NCBI RefSeq assembly: GCF_014805685.1
Contig: NC_060906.1
Span: 5,309,715 to 5,373,714, forward strand
Direction of reading: 5' to 3'
Length of the DNA stretch: 64,000 nucleotides
Source: Silurus meridionalis
Lineage: Eukaryota; Chordata; Actinopteri; Siluriformes; Siluridae
Shown: positions 20,783-32,865 of the stretch, one piece after another
Position numbering within the stretch: position 1 is the stretch's first letter
Layout of the letters: the number at the start of each line of letters is the position of its first letter
The notes under the pieces: generated by a model
Database searches by the model: none
What the model was told of the DNA's origin: nothing
What the model saw: only the letters and a program-made list of their open reading frames with translations
Translations under genes and position numbers: made by a program

Positions 20783-23700
20783 GATTTTTTTTTCCCGAAT
20801 TTTCTTTTTATTGAAAAATCAACAATCACAGATACAAAATTCTAAACAGAAATTCTCCATTTTTGTTTAAACAACAAAGAGCAAACACCCCACCCCAAAA
20901 CACAAACAAACCCCTAGACAAAGACACACACACATGCGCACCCTCCCCACATCCCCTGTTTAAACAACTGAAGAAACAAAAGAAAGGTTATGCATACAGT
21001 CCAATTTTTAACAATTTAGATCTTTAATCAGGTAACACCCATAGTCCCCTAAAACAGGTTGCCACTTGCAAAAAAAGTGTCAGTAGAACCCTCAGTGTAT
21101 ATTTTATTTTCTCCAGCTTAAAAAAAAACATCAAGTCTTTAAGCCACCGAGAGATGGAAGGACATCCTATTGCTTTTCAGTGCAGAAGTATGCCACGTCT
21201 GGCCAACAAAGATGGGAAAGCTAACATATCTTTGTGTGCAGAACTCAGTGATACTGACTCATTGGTAACCCTAAATATGGCATGGCGTCAATTGCACCCC
21301 AAATGTGGAGGACATAATGCCAAAAAAACCTGTACAGAATGCATGTAATTTCGGACACAGAAAAAACATATGACTTAAATGACAGGAGGAAGCATGACAT
21401 CTGTCACATCTGTCCTCAGCCCCAGGATAGATTTTTGCCTGTTTCGATTTAGAAAGATGAATTCTGTATAAAACCTTAAACTGAATTAGACTGAGGCGGG
21501 CACAGGAAGTGGTGGACCGTATCCTATCTACGACCTTCTCCCACCATCCATCACCAAACTGCAGCCCCAACTCCTCCTCCCAAGCGCTCCTGGTTTTATC
21601 TGTATTACAGCTATTGAGAGATAAAATGAAACTGTATATCCAAGAAATCAAACTACACTGGTGTGGAGTAAACATGACTAAACTCTCCAAAGGTTGCTTG
21701 ATGGGGAACAGAAAGAAAATTGGGAAGGCATTTAAATACAAAGCTGCAGACTTGGAGATATCGAACAAAATGAGCTGTAGGCAGCCCATACTCCAACGAT
21801 AGGCTGGTGAAACGTAATTATAAAGTTGCTTGATGCAAATTATAAAGTTGCTTGATGCCTTTTTTCGTTCCATAGTGAGAAAGCTAAATCTAAAAGTGAC
21901 GGGGGAAACAAATGATTTTTATCCAAGGGGCTGACAGAGCCCTAAATTTAAGGTGACGCCTAAACTGAAACCAAATCTGTTCAGTATGACTGGATTGTCA
22001 GTATATTGAGATGGTTTAATCGGAAAGGGTGAGCAAAGCAGAGCAGATTCAGAGGATGATCTACAAGACAGTAGCTCTAGATTGCACCAAGTGGATTCTG
22101 TTGAATTGGTCCAGAAGTTCAGTTTTTGGATATGTGCAGCTCAGTAGTATATTTGAAAATTGGGCAAAGCAAGCCCACCACTGGGCCTACATCTATGCAA
22201 TAAGGTCTTACGGATTCTGGGCAGTTTTCCACCCCAAAGAAAAGAATTAATGATTCTATCTAAAGATTAAAAAAAATACTTAGGTAAAAATAGTGGAAGC
22301 GATTGAAAAAAATAAAGAAACTTGGGCAGAACGTTCATTTTAACTGCATTGATTTTTCCTGTCAAAGACAGAGGCAGATTGCTCCACCTCTGAAAATCCG
22401 ACTTCATGTCTGCCACAAGCGGAGCAAGATTTGCATGAAAATGTTTGGGTAAGAAATGGGTCACCATGATACCAAGGTATTTAAAGCCTGAACAGTTAAA
22501 TTTGAATGGCAGATTCAGATTTTGAAGTTGTAGAGCGCTATTGCTTACCGGATAACACTCACTCTTATGGAAATTCAGTTTGTATCCCGAGAAAGAGCCA
22601 AAATCATCCAAGATAGATAAAATGACAGGAACAGAGGCTGCAGGATCCATCACATATAACAACAAATCATCAGCATATAAGGATACCTTATATTCCGCCC
22701 CCTTGCGAGTTATACCCTTAAAGGCTAATGAGGATTTAAGTTTAATGGATAATGGCTCAATAGCAAGGGCGAATAGCAGTGGTGACAGTGAGCACCCCTG
22801 CCGGGTTCCACGCCTGAGACTGAAATAATCAGAGCTAATATTATTCGTACGAACACTGGCTTGCGGAGATTTATAAAGGAGTCGGATCCAGGAGACAAAT
22901 GTATTACCAAACCCAAATTTCTTTAATATTGCAAACAGGTATTCCCACTCGACTCTATCAAACACTTTCTCAGCATCCAATGAGACTACAAACTCAGGCA
23001 AAGAAGATGACTGCTTAGAGTAAATTATATTGAAAAGTGTACGAGTGTTAAAAAATGAATGTCACACTTTTATGAATCCAGTCTGCTCCATAGATATGAT
23101 ACGTGGTAGTAAATTTTCTAACCGGGATGCAATTACTTTCGCCAGCACTTTCATGTCGGCATTCAGCAGCGACAATGGTCTGTACGACCCACACAGGTTG
23201 GGATCCTTGCCCTTCTTCAAGAGAAGGGCTACTGAGGCCTGATTGAAAGTGGGTGGTAGCACGCCCCGATCCAGAGATTCATTGAACACACCAAGGAGCA
23301 GCGGCGCCAATTTATCGATAAAATTTTTTAAAAACTCAACTGGAAAACCATTTGGGCCTGGAGCTTTATTAGACTGCATCACCATTATTGAAGCTCTGAC
23401 TTCGTCAAGAGATAGTGGAGAGTCCAAGTCCCTTACAGAGACCCCATCAATAACAGGAAAGTCAACACTTTGAAGGAAATCTCCCATTCTCTTATTATCA
23501 GTAAGGCATTCAGATTTATATAGAGCAGAGTAATATGACTTAAATACTGCATTGATCTCTATGGGACGGTAACAGTAACATTTGAGTCGTTATTAATCTG
23601 CGGTATTAGGCGTGATGCAGCCTGCTGTCTCAGCTGATGAGCTAACAATCTGCTCGGTTTGTCACCGTATTCATAATACGATCCACGAGTTTGTAGCAAC

Positions 23701-23940
23701 ATGCATTCAGTTTCCTTAGTGGAGAGAAGATCGAATTCTGCTTGTAACTCAACACTTTGTTTGTATAGCTCTGGAGAAGGGCTGGACTGTAGCTCTGATC
23801 AAGTTGGCTGATAGCCGATGAAATTTCCCTGAGTTTAGCTCTGTGCTCTTCATATATGAAAGCATAGTACGAAACGATTTGCCCCCTCCTGAGATAGGCT
23901 TTCAGAGTCTCCCATAATAATGAGCATGCAGAGTTTGGAT
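20783..23940 (-). mobile_element. L1-clade LINE, 5'-truncated, in an NLR intron
   Basis: The 3' end is at about 20783, with an A-run preceded by AATAAA on the minus strand. The coding body runs leftward from about 23940. It lies between LRR exons 1 and 2 of the NLRC3-like gene, in the same orientation as the gene. The endonuclease and ORF1 are missing. Target duplications could not be confirmed by eye. Confidence 0.85.
21271..23900 (-). pseudogene. L1 ORF2 reverse transcriptase, broken
   Basis: In order: a linker near 23900-23500 (frame broken); the RT start at 23062-23487 (SNKAPGPNGFPVEFLKNF, SYRPLSLLNADMKVLAKVIA); the RT palm at 22267-23001 with VSLDAEKVFDRVEWEYLF, LRRGTRQGCSLSPLLFALAI and the catalytic YADDLLLY intact; and a C-terminal region at 21271-21873 ending with Cys/His residues (CDRCHASSCHLSHMFFLCP), as in L1 ORF2. 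Frames change between blocks, with a stop at about 23003. The motif order and the C-terminal Cys-rich segment point to the L1 clade (fish Swimmer-like). It would catalyse target-primed reverse transcription if intact. Confidence 0.87.
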
Positions 23941-24510
23941 AGTTTTATATATCTGAGGTGAAAATCTTTAAACATTTGTGTAATAAAGAATGTTGATAAA
24001 ATGTGACACCTTCTGAAAATAAAAGTGAAAAGCTCGGAATAATAACAATTATAACATTAATCCACCGGAGCCCCGTTTTTAAACACCACATCCTACTCCA
24101 TGAAAAGCTCAATAGCGCCCCCGCAATGATGATGATTTGAAGATGATGTGTGTGTTATGGTGGACCGTCTCCCTTCTCTTGTCCAATCACAAGATAATAT
24201 TAAACCTGACTAATGATTATTGCTGTGATTGAGATTCCTGTCATTATGTGTACAAGAGGTGTAAAGGTATTGCTGCTTTCTGTTCAAAGTCATGAATCAG
24301 GTTCTTTCTCTCTGTTTAACTGGAGTTTTATTCACACATGGATCTAATTCTCAGTGCATTAATGATTAGTGGAAGTGAGTTTCATTACTGATAGATTTGT
24401 ATTGGATGTTGTACTGCTATAGCAAATTTCACCTGAAAAACAACACTATATACAACATTTCACTGCAGCTTTTAGTGAGTTCTTGTGTCTCTCAGAGAAA
24501 TGATCTTACC

Positions 24511-24704
24511 TCAGACCTTTCACTTTACACTCAGGATTCTCCAGTAGAGCAGAGAGACGCTTCACTCCTGAGTCTTCTAGTTTATTCCCAAACAGATTCA
24601 GTGTATTTACAATCAGATGCAGTTCTCTCAGACTGGAGGTTTCTGAGTTAAGCACTGAGGTCAGAGCTTCTCCACTTCTCTTTGTAATTGTATTGCACCA
24701 GATG
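24511..24704 (-). CDS. NLRC3-like gene, LRR exon 1
   Basis: A 194-base exon, longer than the standard 174. Its acceptor is ATTTCCTTCAG and its donor GTAAGATC. It encodes WCNTITKRSGEALTSVLNSE, then SSLRELHLIVNTLNLFGNKL, then EDSGVKRLSALLENPE. The extra residues HLIVNT between LREL and LNLFGNK account for the longer repeat. The incoming phase fits the NACHT exon end (25089) and the outgoing phase fits exon 2. Introns on either side contain no other exon I can support, apart from the L1. Confidence 0.83.
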
Positions 24705-25088
24705 CTGAAGGAAATAAAAGATAATGAACAGAAAAGCAAAAGATCAAACAAGTTCTCAAAGCTTCACTGCAGCGTCTCACTTTCAACATCACACACATCA
24801 GTTGAACACAATGATTAAATGGTGGAATAATAAGAACTGACAGTCGGAGATGTTCAGATTTGGCTTGGTGAGAGTTTCTGCTGAGGAACTTCATTACACA
24901 CATGTTGTATAAACATGGAGGATGAGATCCGGGAATCCAAATGGGAAAGTAAGAGAGTCTGATCTAAAAGGTTTCTAAGAGGAGAAAGGAAAAAGAGTCC
25001 TGCAGAGTTCGATTCATCTGAACAGCTCAGACCTTTGATTTGTTCTCAACACTGTAACAGTAGAACAATTTCATTCAGCTTCACTTAC

Positions 25089-26946
25089 ATTGCTTTTCTG
25101 GATGCTGCAATCACAGGCATCACTCTCACAAGAATCTCGTCTCTGATCTTATCTGGAGTGATGTATTTATTCATGTCAAATTCCTCCAGATCCTGTGCTG
25201 ATGTCAGTAACACAAACGCCAGAGCAGACCACTGTGAAGGAGAAAGTTCACTTTGTGCTCCAGATTTCAGATACTGCTGGATTTCCTCCACTAGAGAATC
25301 ATCACCCAGTTCATTCAGACAGTGGAACAGATTGATGGATTTCTCTGTAGGAAGATCTTCACTGATCTTCTTCTTGATGTACTGAACTGTTTCCTCTTTG
25401 TTCTGGGAGCTACTTCCTGTCTGTGTTACTAAGGAATGTAGAAGTTTCTGATTGGACTCGAGTGAGAGACCCAAAAGAAAGCGGAGGAAAAGATCCAGAT
25501 GTCCAGTCTGACTTTCTAAAGCCTGATCTACAGCACTCCTGTGAACATCTGAAAGTGTCCTACAGACCTGATTCTGTTGAAGAACATTTCTCTTCTCCTT
25601 CATGAAGGTCAGGTGCACATACAGAGCTGCGAGATGTTCCTGAATGCTCAGATGAACAAAGCAATACACTTTACTCTGGTGAAGCCCAAACTCCTCTCTG
25701 AAGATCTGCGTACAAACACCTGAATACACTGCTGCTTCTGTCACATCAATGCCACACTCTCTCAGGTCTTCCTCATAGAAGATCAGGTTTTGTTTCTCCA
25801 GCTGCTGGAAAGCCAGTTTCCCCAGTTTGAGAAGCATTTCTTCATCGCTCTCCTGCTTCTGTAGGTACTTCTCTCTTATGATGTTGGTCTGAATGATGAG
25901 GAAGTGTGTGTACATTTGAGTCAGAGTCTTGGGGATCTCTCCACTCTCTGCTTCACCCAACATTCTCTCTAGAACAGCAGCTGAAATCCAGCAGAACACT
26001 GGGATGTGGCACATGATGTAGAGGCTTCTTAATGACTTCAGGTGTGTGATGATCTTACTGGCCATGTTCTGATCACTGATCCTCTTCCTGAAGTACTCCT
26101 CCTTCTGAGGGTCTTTGAACCCTCGTACCTCTGTGACTCGATGGACACACTCAGAGGGATTTGATCAGCTGCTGCTGGTCTGGAGGTGATCCAGATGAGA
26201 GCAGAGGGAAGCAGGTTCCCTTTGATCAGGTTTATCAGCAGCACATGCACTGGTGCTGATTCAGTTACATCACACACTCTCACTGTCTTCTGAAATCCAG
26301 AGGAAAACGACACTCATCCAAACCATCAAAATGAACAAAACCTTCTCCAACCTGGAAATGTCCATTTCTTTCATCTCCTTAAAAAACACATGAAGGAGCT
26401 CCACCAGACTCAGTTTCTGGTCCTTCATCAAATTCAGCTCTCTGAAAGGAAGTGGGAATATGAGGTGGACGTCCTGATTTGTTTTCCCTTCAGCCCAGTC
26501 CAGAACAAACTTCTGCACAGAGACTGTTTTTCCAATTCCAGCTACTCCTTTGTCAGAACTCTCCTGATGGGTTCTTCATCTTGTTCAGATAAAATTTTGT
26601 CAGAACGTTCCTTATGGGTTCTTCATCTTGTTCAGATAAGCGTTTTGTCAGAATTCTTCTGATGGCTTTGTCTTGTTCAGGTAGGGGTTTAAAGATGTGA
26701 CTGCATTTGATTGGTGTGTCCTCAGTTGGATTCCTCCTGGATGCTGCCTCGATCTGTTTCACCTCATGTTCTTTATTGATGTCTCCACTGTCTCCCTCTG
26801 TGATGTAGAGCTCTGTGTAGATCTCATTTAGGAGTGTTCGGTTTTCCTGCTTCAGCATTAATCCATTCAAACACTGAAACTTCTTCATCAGATTGAACTT
26901 GAACTTCTTCTGGAATTCATCTGCAGCAGTGGATTCTGGGTCGTGT
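25089..26946 (-). pseudogene. NLRC3-like gene, FISNA-NACHT-winged-helix exon with frameshifts
   Basis: The exon is 1858 bases; acceptor ..CTGTCACAG, donor GTAAGTG. Order: [22 protein letters not shown] domain ([36 protein letters not shown]); a 48-bp segment present three times; Walker A region; [20 protein letters not shown] and FRELNLM; Walker B region (DGLDECR); [20 protein letters not shown]; then an intact 326-codon stretch with [20 protein letters not shown], the helical and winged-helix part. Compared with the family consensus, the frame is broken near 26595, inside Walker A (about 26547, KGVAGIGKT site), at the start of DGLDEC (about 26331), at about 26308 and near 26160. Each is a one-base loss, mostly in a homopolymer. 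The protein would be a cytosolic ATPase regulating innate immune signalling. As assembled it cannot be made in full. Confidence 0.9.
26551..26693 (-). repeat. 48-bp tandem triplication between FISNA and NACHT
   Basis: The segment encoding EQD(EEP)IRxVLTK occurs three times, starting at TGTCAG on the plus strand at 26551, 26598 and 26646, so the spacings are 47 and 48 bases. The 48-base unit would keep the frame, while the 47-base one breaks it. Standard family members have a single copy of this motif just before Walker A. Confidence 0.85.
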
Positions 26947-27404
26947 CTGTGACAGGGTGAAGAAGGAAGACATGGTGGGACATGGGCTCCAATGATTAGA
27001 GTAGATGATAAAATTTTTCCTGCTAGATAGATCTTTATGATGTTCTCACTGTGGATTTACTTTATTCTACTGGAGGTTTTCTATCATCTAATCACTCTGT
27101 AGTTACTAACAGCAGAGAGCTTTAGAATAGCAGTGTGTCAGTGTAACATTCATGGTGTTGGTTTTGATCGTACCCTGTAGCTGTGATGATTAACTTCTCT
27201 CTTCTGTCTCCTGCCTTCTGTAGAACACTGGGAACAAAAACAACAAGTGTTAAAAGATCTCAACATTCCTCCAGATGAAAATTAAAATAATAGTTCAGAA
27301 TTGCAGCTTTCAGTTCCAGATCTTTACATCTAGATGTGTTACATCAATTAGAACACTAAGACTTAGTTAATTAACATTAGTTAATTAACACTCAGAATCA
27401 ATTC

Positions 27405-28167
27405 TGTTTTCTCTCTCTGTAGTTTTCTGTAGAAAAATTATAAAAATGGCTTTAAGAGAGAATTTCATTGTTGCTAAAATCCGAACACAAAATATCACAT
27501 CTAATATCACAACATCTCGGTTTAAGGCTGCGTGCTTTTTTCATGTCTGTGTTTATGTAAACATGCGTGTTTGTTTTTGTCACGTGTCTCTTGTGTGTGC
27601 GTTTCATTTTCATTTGTTTTGTCTCCTCTCTGTCTTCTATTTGTGGTGTCCCTCACATGTCCCTTTGTTCACAGCTGTTCCTCTGTGTTGTTTCCACTTC
27701 CTGACTATTATAGAAAAGGCATCAGACACCATTTCATTGTCTCCAAAATCAAGAAAGAAGATACAGTGGAAGAGGGATTTTCCTGACTAATGTCAGTATC
27801 GCCTTATGAAGCCTGTATGGAGACACGTCTCATATCATGCCTTTAGTTATTGTCTCATGCTGACTCTTTGCTGTTTAACTGCATGGTTCATTTTTATAAA
27901 GACACCATTTAACTTACAATCAACAAAACTTGGTATTTTTTCTCAAGTTTGAAAATAGCTGATAGAAAGAGATTTATTTAGTGCAGACTGGTGGAGGTGG
28001 GGAAGTGTTTGAGCATTGGTGTGTGACTGGAGGGTGGAGGAAGAGGATCACATACACCTGTGTTTAGTGTCATTAATGAGTGCTGTCCTGCAGTGTGCAG
28101 TTTGTGCCTTAAACTATAAAAAGAGGAGATACAAGAGATTTGGAACAGAGACAGAGAACATCCACAG
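27405..28167 (+). repeat. Chimeric repeat unit, copy 1, joined to L2
   Basis: About 760 bases nearly repeated at 30299-31020 (copy 2), with its right part again at 33938-34257 (copy 3). Shared landmarks are CACGTGTCTCTTGT, CCTCACATGTCCCTTTGTTC, TTGCTGTTTAACTGCATGG and GGAGGAAGAGGATC. In copy 1 the unit runs at TGCTGATGACACACAG directly into L2 reverse transcriptase sequence. No convincing protein is encoded by the non-L2 part. Confidence 0.8.
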
Positions 28168-29219
28168 TGCTGATGACACACAGTTGTATATTTTAGCAAA
28201 GCCAGATGAGAAAGATCAGCTTAACAATGTTAAAGAGTGTGTAAAGGACATTAGACAGTGGATGCTTGATAACTTTTTTCTGCTCAACTCAGATAAGAAA
28301 AAAGTACTTTTAATAGGACCACATGCAGCTAGGAGTAAACTTTCAGATTACGTAGCATCTCTGGATGGTGTTTCTGTTTCAGCATGTACGGCTGTCAAAG
28401 ACCTTGGTGTGATTATTGACCCGAGTCTTTCCTTTGAGGCTCACGTGAATAATATTACCAGGATCTCCTTCTCTTACCTTAGAAATATTGCTAAAATTCG
28501 ATATATGATGTCGTTACAGGATGCAGTAAAACTAGTTGATGTTTTTGTAATATCTAGATCAGACTACTGTAACGCTTTACTCTCTGGGTTTTGGAGTAAG
28601 TGCATAAATGAGCTACAGTTAGTTTAGAATGCAGCAGCAAGAGTCCCAATTACATCTCAGACTGATTATAACATACTACTTTTGACGTATAAAAACACTT
28701 AACGCCCTCACGCCGCAGTATCTGAGTGAACTTCTGTACCAGTATGATCCTCCATGCCTACTTATATCAGAAGGTGCAGGCTATTTGTTGTTACCTCAAA
28801 TAATGAAGACTACAGCAGGGGGCAGATCTTTCTATAACCTTCCAATCAGTGTTTGGGACTCAGACACAGTCTCAGTGTTCAAGTCGAGGTTGAAGACATT
28901 TATTTAGTGGAGTCTTTAGTCAGTAGGTGTTTGTGAGGTGAAGGAGCAGATCTGGAGGGATCATGGATATCGAGTGTTTGAGGAACTGGGATATTTGTAT
29001 GCTGTCGTCCCCTCACTCTCACATGTTCACTCAGGTTTGTTAATGAAGGTGTGGTTTGTCGTCCATTATTCCAAAGATTCTCATGTCGGTGTTTCCTTCT
29101 GGTTCTTCCTTTTAGCTATGCTGCTATAGCTTGTCTTTCCGGAGTCCAAACTGCACAGTGATATTAACTTTCATGCAACAATAAGGACACATAATAACCC
29201 ATATGCCACTCCTCCTGTC

Positions 29220-29271
<52 letters not shown>

Positions 29272-29822
29272 CGAGTTAAACAGTCTCCTGAGGTTCTAGT
29301 GACCACTGTCTCTGCCCCTCTTCCCTCCGAGGATCTTCCCACTTTGTCCAGGCCTGCCTCTGGATAGTGTTCTCTTCGACTGGAGGCCACTCTGTGCAGC
29401 TTGGGACGGTTTCCCATCAACGCTTCAGGTGGTTCCATGAAATTCCGGAGTAAGAACGGGCGCTTTGAGGATGGATTTGGACTGTAGTTAATGTCAACAG
29501 TCTGCTACACTGACTCAGGACTACATTTCAATTCTGCTCACCATCACTGCACCTTAATATTGTTTATCTGTAATAAATGGACATTCGGTGCAACCCAAAT
29601 GAGGATGAGGTTTCTCTTGAGTCTGGTTCCTCTCAAGGTTTCTTTCTTATGCTATCTCAAGGAGTTTTTCCTTCAACACAGTTGCCACCGACTTGTTCAT
29701 CTTTGACAAACTTACACTTATAAAGAACATATTTATTTTTTATCACCACATTATCTGTGTAAAGCTGCTCTGAGACAATGTTCATTGTTAAAAGCGCAAA
29801 ACAAACAAACATGAAATGAATT
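28166..29822 (+). pseudogene. L2-clade LINE, 3' half
   Basis: It starts inside the RT at ADDTQLYILAKPDEK and keeps an open frame of about 150 codons: WMLDNFFLLNSDKKKVLLIG, LDGVSVSACTAVKDLGVIID and FEAHVNNITRISFSYLRNIA, then SRSDYCNALLSGF. The rest is decayed coding and a long 3' UTR with the L2-type tail (CTGTGTAAAGCTGCTCTGAG, TGTTCATTGTTAAAAGCG). A (TC)n microsatellite lies within, at about 29219-29269. It is preceded by the chimeric unit instead of the 5' half of L2, and sits in an NLR intron opposite in sense to the gene. Confidence 0.85.
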
Positions 29823-30198
29823 AAATTCTTCTTCACACTAAGGTGTCTAAGGCAGGCCAAATAGAATCTACAAAGTAAGATCTACAGAACATTCTGATCA
29901 CTAAGTCAGGGTTCCTAAACCCCAAAAATACTGCTTACACCTTTAAGTAGTAGTGTTTAGATGTTTCCTATCGCTTTGTTGTTGTTTATATTAGTATTTT
30001 TATTTTAGGATTTAAGACATTACATGTAATTGATTGTGACTTTAATAAATATTTACACTTTTTCATTTAAAAATTTACTGAAAGTATTGTAGAATCACTA
30101 AAGACCAAGTAATGATAATATAAATCTAAACAGCTGCTAATGACTGTGTATTGCAGCCATTAACTGTGACTTTAACCAGGAGAATTATGGGATGTTAC

Positions 30199-30276
30199 CT
30201 GTGTCCAGGTGAGGAGATTCCAGTGCTAAATACCAAAGGAGGATCCATAGATGCATCACTCTTCATGGAGACGCAG
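30199..30276 (-). CDS. NLRC3-like gene, exon encoding the CVSMKSD motif
   Basis: Acceptor GTGCCCAG and donor GTAACATC. The exon reads CVSMKSDASMDPPLVF, then STGISSPGHR. The string CVSMKSD-x-SMDPP is typical of the short N-terminal exons of fish NLRC3-like proteins. Incoming phase 2 accepts the exon at 36721-36773, and outgoing phase 2 joins the NACHT exon as ..[12 protein letters not shown].. in frame. This phase agreement over three exons is the main evidence that they are one gene. Confidence 0.8.
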
Positions 30277-30298
30277 CTGGGCACTGGTGAGTGTGATT

Positions 30299-31020
30299 TC
30301 TCTCTCTGTAGTTTACTGTAGAAAATTATAAAAATGGCCATGAGACAGAATTTAATTGTTGCTAAAATCAGGATACAAACACTATAATTATCAAATTATC
30401 ACATTAAATATCACAACATCTCGGTTTAATGCTGTGTGCTTTTTTAACGTCTGTGTTTATGTAAACATGCGTGTTTGTTTTTGTCACGTGTCTCTTGTAT
30501 GTGCATTTCATTTTTATTTGTTTTGTCTCCTCTCTGTCTTGTATTTGTCGTGTCCCTCACATGTCCCTTTGTTCACAGCTGTTCCTCTGTGTTGTTACCA
30601 CTTCCTGACTATTATAGAAAATACATTAGACACCATTTCATTGTCTCCAAAATCAGAAAAGAAGATACAGTGAAAGAGGGATTTTCCTGACTCGTGTTAG
30701 TATTGTCTTGTGAAGCCTGTATGGAGACACGTCTCATATCATGCCTTTAGTTATTGTCTCATGCTGACTCTTTGCTGTTTAACTGCATGGTTCATTTTTA
30801 TAAAGACACCATTTAACTTACAATCAACAAATCTTGGTATTTTTTCTCAAGTTTCAAAATAGCTGATAGAGAGAGATTTATTTAGTGCAGACTGGTGGAG
30901 GTGGGGAAGTGTTTGAGCATTGGTGTGTGACTGGAGGGTGGAGGAAGAGGATCCCATACACCTGTGTTTAGTGTCATTAATGAGTGCTGTACTGCAGTGT
31001 GCAGTTTGTGCCTTAAAGGA
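30299..31020 (+). repeat. Chimeric repeat unit, copy 2
   Basis: Nearly identical to 27405-28130. It is interrupted at about 31020 by a minus-strand L2 tail (31025-31850), after which the original unit resumes at 31851-31900 (AGGAGATACAAGAGATTTGG). Confidence 0.8.
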
Positions 31021-31024
31021 TAAT

Positions 31025-31850
31025 AAGAGTCAAGTCAAGTCAAGTCAAGTCAAGTTTATTTGTATAGCGCTTTTCACAACAGACATTGTCTCAAAGCAGC
31101 TTTACACAAATCAACAGTGATGGTGAATGGTGTGCATTTGTCCCTGATGAGCAAGCCGTGGCGACTGTGGCAAGGAAAAACTCCCTTAGATGTTATGAGG
31201 AAGAAACCTTGAGAGGAACCAGACTCAAAAGGGGAACCCATCCTCATCTGGGTGACATCAAGAGTTTGATCATAAATCTTTCAACAATACAGAACACTGG
31301 AGAGTGAGAACTAACATGATTACTGGAGTATAAGATTATAAGTAATGTTCTTTCTGCAGTCTTAAACAGTCTATATGGTTAGTAGCTCCGAGTTTTATAA
31401 GCTCAGCATTTGTGATCACCACAGATCCAGCATCAGCTTCTCCATGCCAGAGCCTTTAAACACTCCAGGAGGTCCAATGTCAAAACTCCACACATGTAGC
31501 GGGATCCAAATGGCACTGGTACGTCTCTAGATGGTTCAGGATGTTTGTGAGTTCGGCATCTACTTCTTTAAAGGTCCGTAATCATCACGAGGTGGGAGGT
31601 GACTGGAGCTGGAGCAACCTCAGGATGCCTCGGGATGGGGAGAGAAAGAGAAGCAGTGGAGAGGAATTAGCGTAGCTGCTGTTCATGATATTAACAGCAC
31701 AAGTTGATAATGTGCATGTGATCAGATGTTCTGGAGCACAAGGTTATGATGTGATGTGTGTTATGTGTAGGCTTTGCTAAAAAGATACATTTTTAATCTA
31801 CACTTAAATTGGGTGAGTGTGTCTGAGCCCCGAACACCGTCAGGAAGACT
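31025..31850 (-). mobile_element. L2 3'-UTR fragment with TCAAG-type tail repeats
   Basis: It starts with (AGTCA)n, the complement of the L2 terminal short repeat. GTATAGCGCTTTTCACAAC, GTCTCAAAGCAGCTTTACAC, CAAGGAAAAACTCCCTTAGA and CTTGAGAGGAACCAGACTC follow, which match, inverted, the 3' tails at 29580-29810 and 36080-36290. It is 5'-truncated before any coding sequence. It lies inside copy 2 of the chimeric unit, so it is younger than that unit. Confidence 0.85.
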
Positions 31851-31895
31851 ATAAGAGGAGATACAAGAGATTTGGAAAAGTGACAGAGAACATCC

Positions 31896-31901
<6 letters not shown>

Positions 31902-31974
<73 letters not shown>

Positions 31975-31975
31975 T
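31902..31975. repeat. (GT)n then (GTCT)n microsatellite
   Basis: About 40 bases of GT followed by seven to eight GTCT units, at the broken end of repeat copy 2. Confidence 0.95.
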
Positions 31976-32865
31976 TCTCCACATTTATTCTGAACAGAAA
32001 AAATATATAACCTGAATGCAACAAAATAAAGGTGTTTTGTTGTTGAAGCCCAACCCCCCCCCCTTCCAATTTGAACCCCCTTTATAACCATTTGTTTATA
32101 ATTTTTATATTATTTTTGGTATTTTACCTTCTTCTGGCTTCTAATGATTAATATTATTATTATTACTTTTCTTTTTGAAATTAGACCTTTAGGGGCACCA
32201 GCAGCAGAGTTTATGTGTATAAGGAGCTAGGGCACCAGACATAGCAGATCAGCTTAGGATTTTAGGAAAGCACAGGTTCTCTAAGATAATTTTTCACACA
32301 GGAGCTAATGATATATGCCTTCCACAGACAGAGATTGCTTAGAATAATATTATAGAGGTATGTAAATTAGCGAAGGCAATGTCCGATGCAGGAACATGCT
32401 TTGGCCCCATCCCAATGCGATGTGGCGATGTAGCCTACAGCAGGTTATGGTCGCTGAACTGCTGGATGTCCAAATAGTGCTCCAAAAACAATGTGGGCTT
32501 CATAAATAATTGGAGCAATTTTGAAGGCAAGGCTGGCCTGTTAGAGCAGGATGGTATCCATCCCACTCGGGAAGGTGCTGCTCTCATTTATTGTAGTATA
32601 GGTCATAGTCTCAGAACAGCACTAGTTAACAAGTGACTGTCCAGAGCCAAGGCCAGGGAGCAGACAGACAGGATAAACTGACCGTCTGCTAGCTGCACAG
32701 AGTTGTCACTCAGGATTCACAAATTGAGACTGTGTCTTTCCCCCGAGCAAAACCAAAATGTAGGAATTCTCAGAAAGTCTGTTTTTGATTAACATTAAAT
32801 TAAATGGTACTGAACGCACAGCAGCACCTCTGATCTACATATAGGATTGTTGAATATTAGATCTC

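Noticed and set aside
27446..27790. 114-codon frame with apparent hydrophobic segments in the chimeric unit
   Set aside because: Present in two frames and both copies with differing lengths; no conserved motif and the unit is repetitive.
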